Below the pieces are notes generated by a model that was not told the origin of the DNA, searched no databases, and was given only the letters and a program-made list of their open reading frames with translations. From Haloplanus vescus (GTDB taxonomy: Archaea; Halobacteriota; Halobacteria; Halobacteriales; Haloferacaceae), in assembly GCF_900107665.1 (NCBI RefSeq), contig NZ_FNQT01000002.1, positions 126,286 through 190,285 of the forward strand: a DNA stretch of 64,000 bases, read 5' to 3'. Positions 61,019-64,000 of the stretch are shown here, piece after piece. The position numbers and the translations under genes were made by a program. Each line of letters starts with the position of its first letter. Within the stretch, counting starts at the first letter, position 1.

Positions 61019-62371
61019 TTACTCCTCGAGTATCTCGCCCGCGTCTCGCTCGTCGTCGTCCGCCCGTCGCCGCACGTCGACGCGGTAGTGCTCGAGCACG
61101 TCCCGCCCGAGGAGGAGCGGGTAGTCCATGTGACTCCGGTCCTCGACGCTCGCGGTGACGGTGTGTTGCATCCCGCCGATGCCGATGACGAGGTCGACCA
61201 CAGGCCGGGCCTTCCCGGACTTGACGCTCCCCGATTTCACGCGCGTCATGCTCTTGATGGGGCCGGCGCCGATGTCGGCGGCGAGGCCGGTGTCGATGCT
61301 CGTCCGCGTCGCCCCCGTGTCGGATTTCGCTTTCACCTGTGTCGACCCGCTGGTGCCGCTGACGACGACTTCCTCGATGTAGCCGATGATGGGGAGGTCC
61401 TCCTGTTGGGGCGGGGTAGTGCGGGGTTTGCAGGCGGGCGTCGAGTCGTCGAGCGTCGCCGCGAGGTTCTCGACGCGTTCCTCGTCGACCGACCCGCCGG
61501 CGCGTTCGATGGCGAGTTTCGCCACGTAGGGGGCGGGGCTGGTCCCCGTCGCCTCGTACAGCCCCTTGAACCCCGCCGTCGGGTTGATTTCGAGGACGAA
61601 CCAGCCGTCGTCGCCCTCGATGAGGTCGACGCCAGCGTAGTCCAGTCCCATCACTTCGGTCGTGTAGAGCGCCGTCTCCGCTGCCGCTTCGGGGAGGTCC
61701 GAGGCCGCGTCGGCCACGGCGCCGCCGAGGGCGACGTTGGTGCGCCACTCCCCCTCCGGCGCGTAGCGATACATCGCGCCCACGATGTCGCCGTCGACGA
61801 CGTACACCCGGAGGTCGCGGTGTTCGTTCTCGTCGCGTTCGACGAGGTCCTGCAGGAACGCCTGTCGGTTGCCGACTCGCGGGTTGACCGGTTCGGTGAG
61901 GTCGACCTTCCACGTCCCGCCGCCGTGAGTGCCGATGGCCGTCTTGTAGACTCCCACGTCGCCGAAGCGTTCGCGGCCGCTGTTGAGGCGGTCGTTCGAC
62001 AGGGCGAGGAAGGCGTCGGGGACGCGGACGTTCCAGTCCGCGAGCGTCGCCGCCGTCGCGAACTTGTGAATCGCGGTCAGCACCGCGTCGGGTTCGTTCA
62101 GCATGGGGCGGATGCGGTTGAACGTCGTTGCCAACCCCAGCAGCTCCGCCGGTTCGTTCGTCGTCGACAGCAGGAGGCGGTTGGCCACCACGTCCACGTC
62201 CGGGTCGACCGTCACCTCGCTGTCCTCGATGCTGACGGTCGTGTTCTCGCGGCGCAGCCACACCGGGTCGTGGCCGAGGTCCTCGACCGCGTTCAGAATG
62301 GCCTTCGTCTCCTTGCTGTTGTGGAGGGACAACACCCCGACGCTGACCGAGCCCTGTTCGTCGGCTGTCAT
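61019..62371 (-). CDS. RimK-type glutamate ligase fused to a RimB-like retropepsin domain
   Basis: 450 residues. N-terminal part (1-300) is an ATP-grasp ligase: KTAIGTHGGGTWKVDL, LRVYVVDGDIVGAMYRYAPEGEWRTNVALGG and FVLEINPTAGFKGLYE match RimK. The C-terminal part (about 330-440) is an aspartyl-protease-like domain: SDTGATRTSID (D-T-G-A catalytic triad equivalent) and LLLGRDVLEHYRVDV, as in RimB. In bacteria RimK adds and RimB removes glutamates on ribosomal protein S6 and related targets as separate proteins. The fusion suggests reversible glutamylation by one polypeptide; target unknown. Confidence 0.85.
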   Translation of the reverse strand: MTADEQGSVSVGVLSLHNSKETKAILNAVEDLGHDPVWLRRENTTVSIEDSEVTVDPDVDVVANRLLLSTTNEPAELLGLATTFNRIRPMLNEPDAVLTAIHKFATAATLADWNVRVPDAFLALSNDRLNSGRERFGDVGVYKTAIGTHGGGTWKVDLTEPVNPRVGNRQAFLQDLVERDENEHRDLRVYVVDGDIVGAMYRYAPEGEWRTNVALGGAVADAASDLPEAAAETALYTTEVMGLDYAGVDLIEGDDGWFVLEINPTAGFKGLYEATGTSPAPYVAKLAIERAGGSVDEERVENLAATLDDSTPACKPRTTPPQQEDLPIIGYIEEVVVSGTSGSTQVKAKSDTGATRTSIDTGLAADIGAGPIKSMTRVKSGSVKSGKARPVVDLVIGIGGMQHTVTASVEDRSHMDYPLLLGRDVLEHYRVDVRRRADDDERDAGEILEE

Positions 62372-62467
62372 GCTTCTCCGTCGAACGCCGCCGGTGAAAG
62401 GCGTGCCGGTGGTTTCGGGTCGCGCGGATGCAACAGCTAGTTAACGGCCCGTGGCGTCGCTTCGAGC

Positions 62468-64000
62468 ATGGACGCCGCGTTGGTCATCCTCGATGGCTGG
62501 GGGCTCGACGGCTCGGAGCGAAACGCCGTCTCGACCGCCGACACACCGACGTTCGACCGGCTCTTCGACACCGGAGCCGCGGGCGTACTCGACGTCTCCG
62601 GCCGCCGGGTCGGTCTCCCCGACGGACAGATGGGCAACAGCGAAGTGGGCCACCTCAACATCGGCGCCGGGCGCGTCGTTACCCAACCCCTCGCGCGCAT
62701 CGACGACGCCATCGACCGCGGCGGCACCGACGCCGACACTGCAGATGACGCCGTCGACGACGGCTCCTTCTTCGAGAACGACGCCCTCTGTGGCGCCGTC
62801 GACCACGTCGCCGAGACGGGCGGCCGCCTCCACGTCATGGGCCTCGTCAGCACCGGCGGCGTTCACTCCCACCAGCGCCACCTCCACGCACTCATCGAAC
62901 TCGCCGCCCGCAACGACGTGGCGGCGGTCACGCACGCCTTCACCGACGGCCGCGACACGGCGCCGACCGACGGCGTCGACTTCCTCGACGAACTCACTGC
63001 CGTCGCCGACGAACACGGCACCGGCGACGTGGCCACCGTCACTGGCCGGTACTACGCGATGGACCGCGACAGCAACTGGGACCGGACGAAACGCGCCTAC
63101 GACGCCATCGTGAACCGCGAGGCCGACCACGTCGAATCGACGGCCGTCGACGCAATCGAGGCCGCCTACGACCGCGACGAAACCGACGAGTTCGTCGAAC
63201 CGACGCTCATCGAGGGCGGGGCGGAGATACGGGACGGCGACGCCATCGTCTTCGCCAACTTCCGCGCCGACCGAGCCAGACAGCTCGTCCGCCTCCTCGC
63301 CGGCGTCGACCCCGAGTGGTCGTTCTCGCTCGACCAACCCGACACGCATCTCGTGACGATGACCGCCTACGACGAGCGGTTCGACTTCCCCGTTGCCTTC
63401 CCGCCGGTCGAACTGACCGACACGCTCGGCGAGGTGCTCTCGAAGGCGGGCAAGACGCAACTCCGCATCGCCGAGTCCGAGAAATACGCCCACGTCACCT
63501 ACTTCCTCAACGGCGGGCGCGAGGTGGAGTTCGAGGGCGAACACCGCCACATCGTCGAGAGCCCGGACGTGCCGACCTACGACCACAAGCCGGAGATGAG
63601 CGCCGCCGCCGTCACCGACGCGGCCATCGAACACATCGAGGCCGAGAATCCGGACGTGCTGGTGTTGAACTACGCCAATCCCGACATGGTGGGCCACACG
63701 GGCGACTTCGACGCCGCCATCGAAGCCGTCGAAGCCGTCGACGCCACCCTCGCGCGACTGGTCGACGCCGTCCACGATGCCGACGGTCACGCCCTCGTCA
63801 CCGCCGACCACGGCAACGCCGAGTCGATGGGTGAGTCCGACGACCCCCACACCGCGCACACGCGAAACGAAGTCCCGTTCATCTACGCCGCCCCGGGCGC
63901 CGACCCCTCCGGCGGGCGTCGCGTCCGCGACGGTGGCTCGCTGTGTGACGTGGCGCCGACTCTCCTCGAACTCGTCGGCGTTGAGAAACCGGCGGCGATG
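62468..64000 (+). CDS. gpmI: Cofactor-independent phosphoglycerate mutase (3' end cut by the window)
   Basis: 511 codons are visible, so only the last few residues are missing. ALVILDGWGL (first metal ligand D9), GQMGNSEVGH (catalytic Ser58), FTDGRDTAPTDGV, FANFRADRARQL, TADHGNAESM, and HTRNEVPFIY are the standard iPGM blocks. Interconverts 3- and 2-phosphoglycerate using two metal ions. ATG at 62468 begins MDAALVILDGWG. Confidence 0.95.
   Translation, partial: MDAALVILDGWGLDGSERNAVSTADTPTFDRLFDTGAAGVLDVSGRRVGLPDGQMGNSEVGHLNIGAGRVVTQPLARIDDAIDRGGTDADTADDAVDDGSFFENDALCGAVDHVAETGGRLHVMGLVSTGGVHSHQRHLHALIELAARNDVAAVTHAFTDGRDTAPTDGVDFLDELTAVADEHGTGDVATVTGRYYAMDRDSNWDRTKRAYDAIVNREADHVESTAVDAIEAAYDRDETDEFVEPTLIEGGAEIRDGDAIVFANFRADRARQLVRLLAGVDPEWSFSLDQPDTHLVTMTAYDERFDFPVAFPPVELTDTLGEVLSKAGKTQLRIAESEKYAHVTYFLNGGREVEFEGEHRHIVESPDVPTYDHKPEMSAAAVTDAAIEHIEAENPDVLVLNYANPDMVGHTGDFDAAIEAVEAVDATLARLVDAVHDADGHALVTADHGNAESMGESDDPHTAHTRNEVPFIYAAPGADPSGGRRVRDGGSLCDVAPTLLELVGVEKPAAM

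Noticed and set aside
1-64000. CRISPR array, insertion sequence, prophage or origin
   Set aside because: No regularly spaced repeats, transposase, integrase, cas, phage or Orc1/Cdc6 gene was seen.

Overview
The window is a chromosomal segment of a halophilic archaeon (class Halobacteria). Evidence: very high GC, strongly acidic proteins, type IV pilins with the archaeal DRAVSPVIG signal, aIF2-beta, GatD, MptA (archaeal GTP cyclohydrolase), UPF0058/UPF0212 proteins, CCA-less tRNA genes, and many start codons 25-30 bp after a TATA-like box (leaderless transcripts). Genus cannot be fixed from the sequence alone. I see no insertion sequence, CRISPR array, rRNA or prophage. The segment looks like core genome with a few accessory loci.

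Layout. 1-8300: lactate/organic-acid utilisation: the first codons of a probable FAD-linked lactate dehydrogenase, L-lactate permease, a divergent winged-helix regulator, an NRAMP-fold transporter lacking the metal-binding motifs, LutC, a fused LutB-LutA iron-sulfur protein, and a FilR1-type regulator. 8400-12340: PRC-barrel protein, NAD-binding/DHH phosphoesterase fusion, tRNA-Lys with a downstream copy of its own 3' end, lipoprotein, quinone-reductase-like enzyme. 12509-16720: cytochrome bc complex (small TM subunit, Rieske, one-piece cytochrome b, second small TM protein), glutaredoxin-like protein and a membrane-anchored halocyanin. 16848-19388: response regulator and histidine kinase. 19517-26063: thrS, APC permease, Ogg1-type glycosylase, arsR-acr3-arsC. 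26248-30953: UPF0212, UPF0058, aIF2-beta, two tiny zinc-ribbon proteins, an ABC exporter, initiator tRNA-Met (again with a downstream copy of its 3' end), a membrane protein. 31166-38655: frameshifted carbamate kinase opposite a COG2403 P-loop protein, tRNA-Ile, FxsA, YyaL-like protein, TrmB-like regulator, MptA, small haloarchaeal proteins. 38742-51426: two FAD oxidoreductases, GatD, regulators, universal stress protein, nitroreductase, KaiC-type ATPase, NAD kinase, CarB. 51550-62371: small membrane proteins, two tandem type IV pilins, sdhCDBA, aspartoacylase-family protein, DUF1405 protein, AlkA-type glycosylase, CNNM/CBS protein, a RimK-RimB fusion. 62468-end: phosphoglycerate mutase cut by the window edge.

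How the genes fit together. Lactate import and oxidation, succinate dehydrogenase, the bc complex and halocyanin are consistent with an aerobic respiratory chain fed by organic acids. Housekeeping translation genes (thrS, aIF2-beta, gatD, three tRNAs) and nucleotide/cofactor genes (carB, nadK, mptA) are interspersed.

Most notable observations: (i) two unrelated tRNA genes are each followed by a hairpin and then a second hairpin whose 3' arm is an exact 21-22 bp copy of the tRNA 3' end; (ii) 12 of 15 convergent gene pairs are separated by 4 bp or less, five sharing a palindromic CTAG/TTAA double stop; (iii) an NRAMP-like carrier without metal ligands inside a lactate locus; (iv) a glutamate ligase fused to a retropepsin-like domain.
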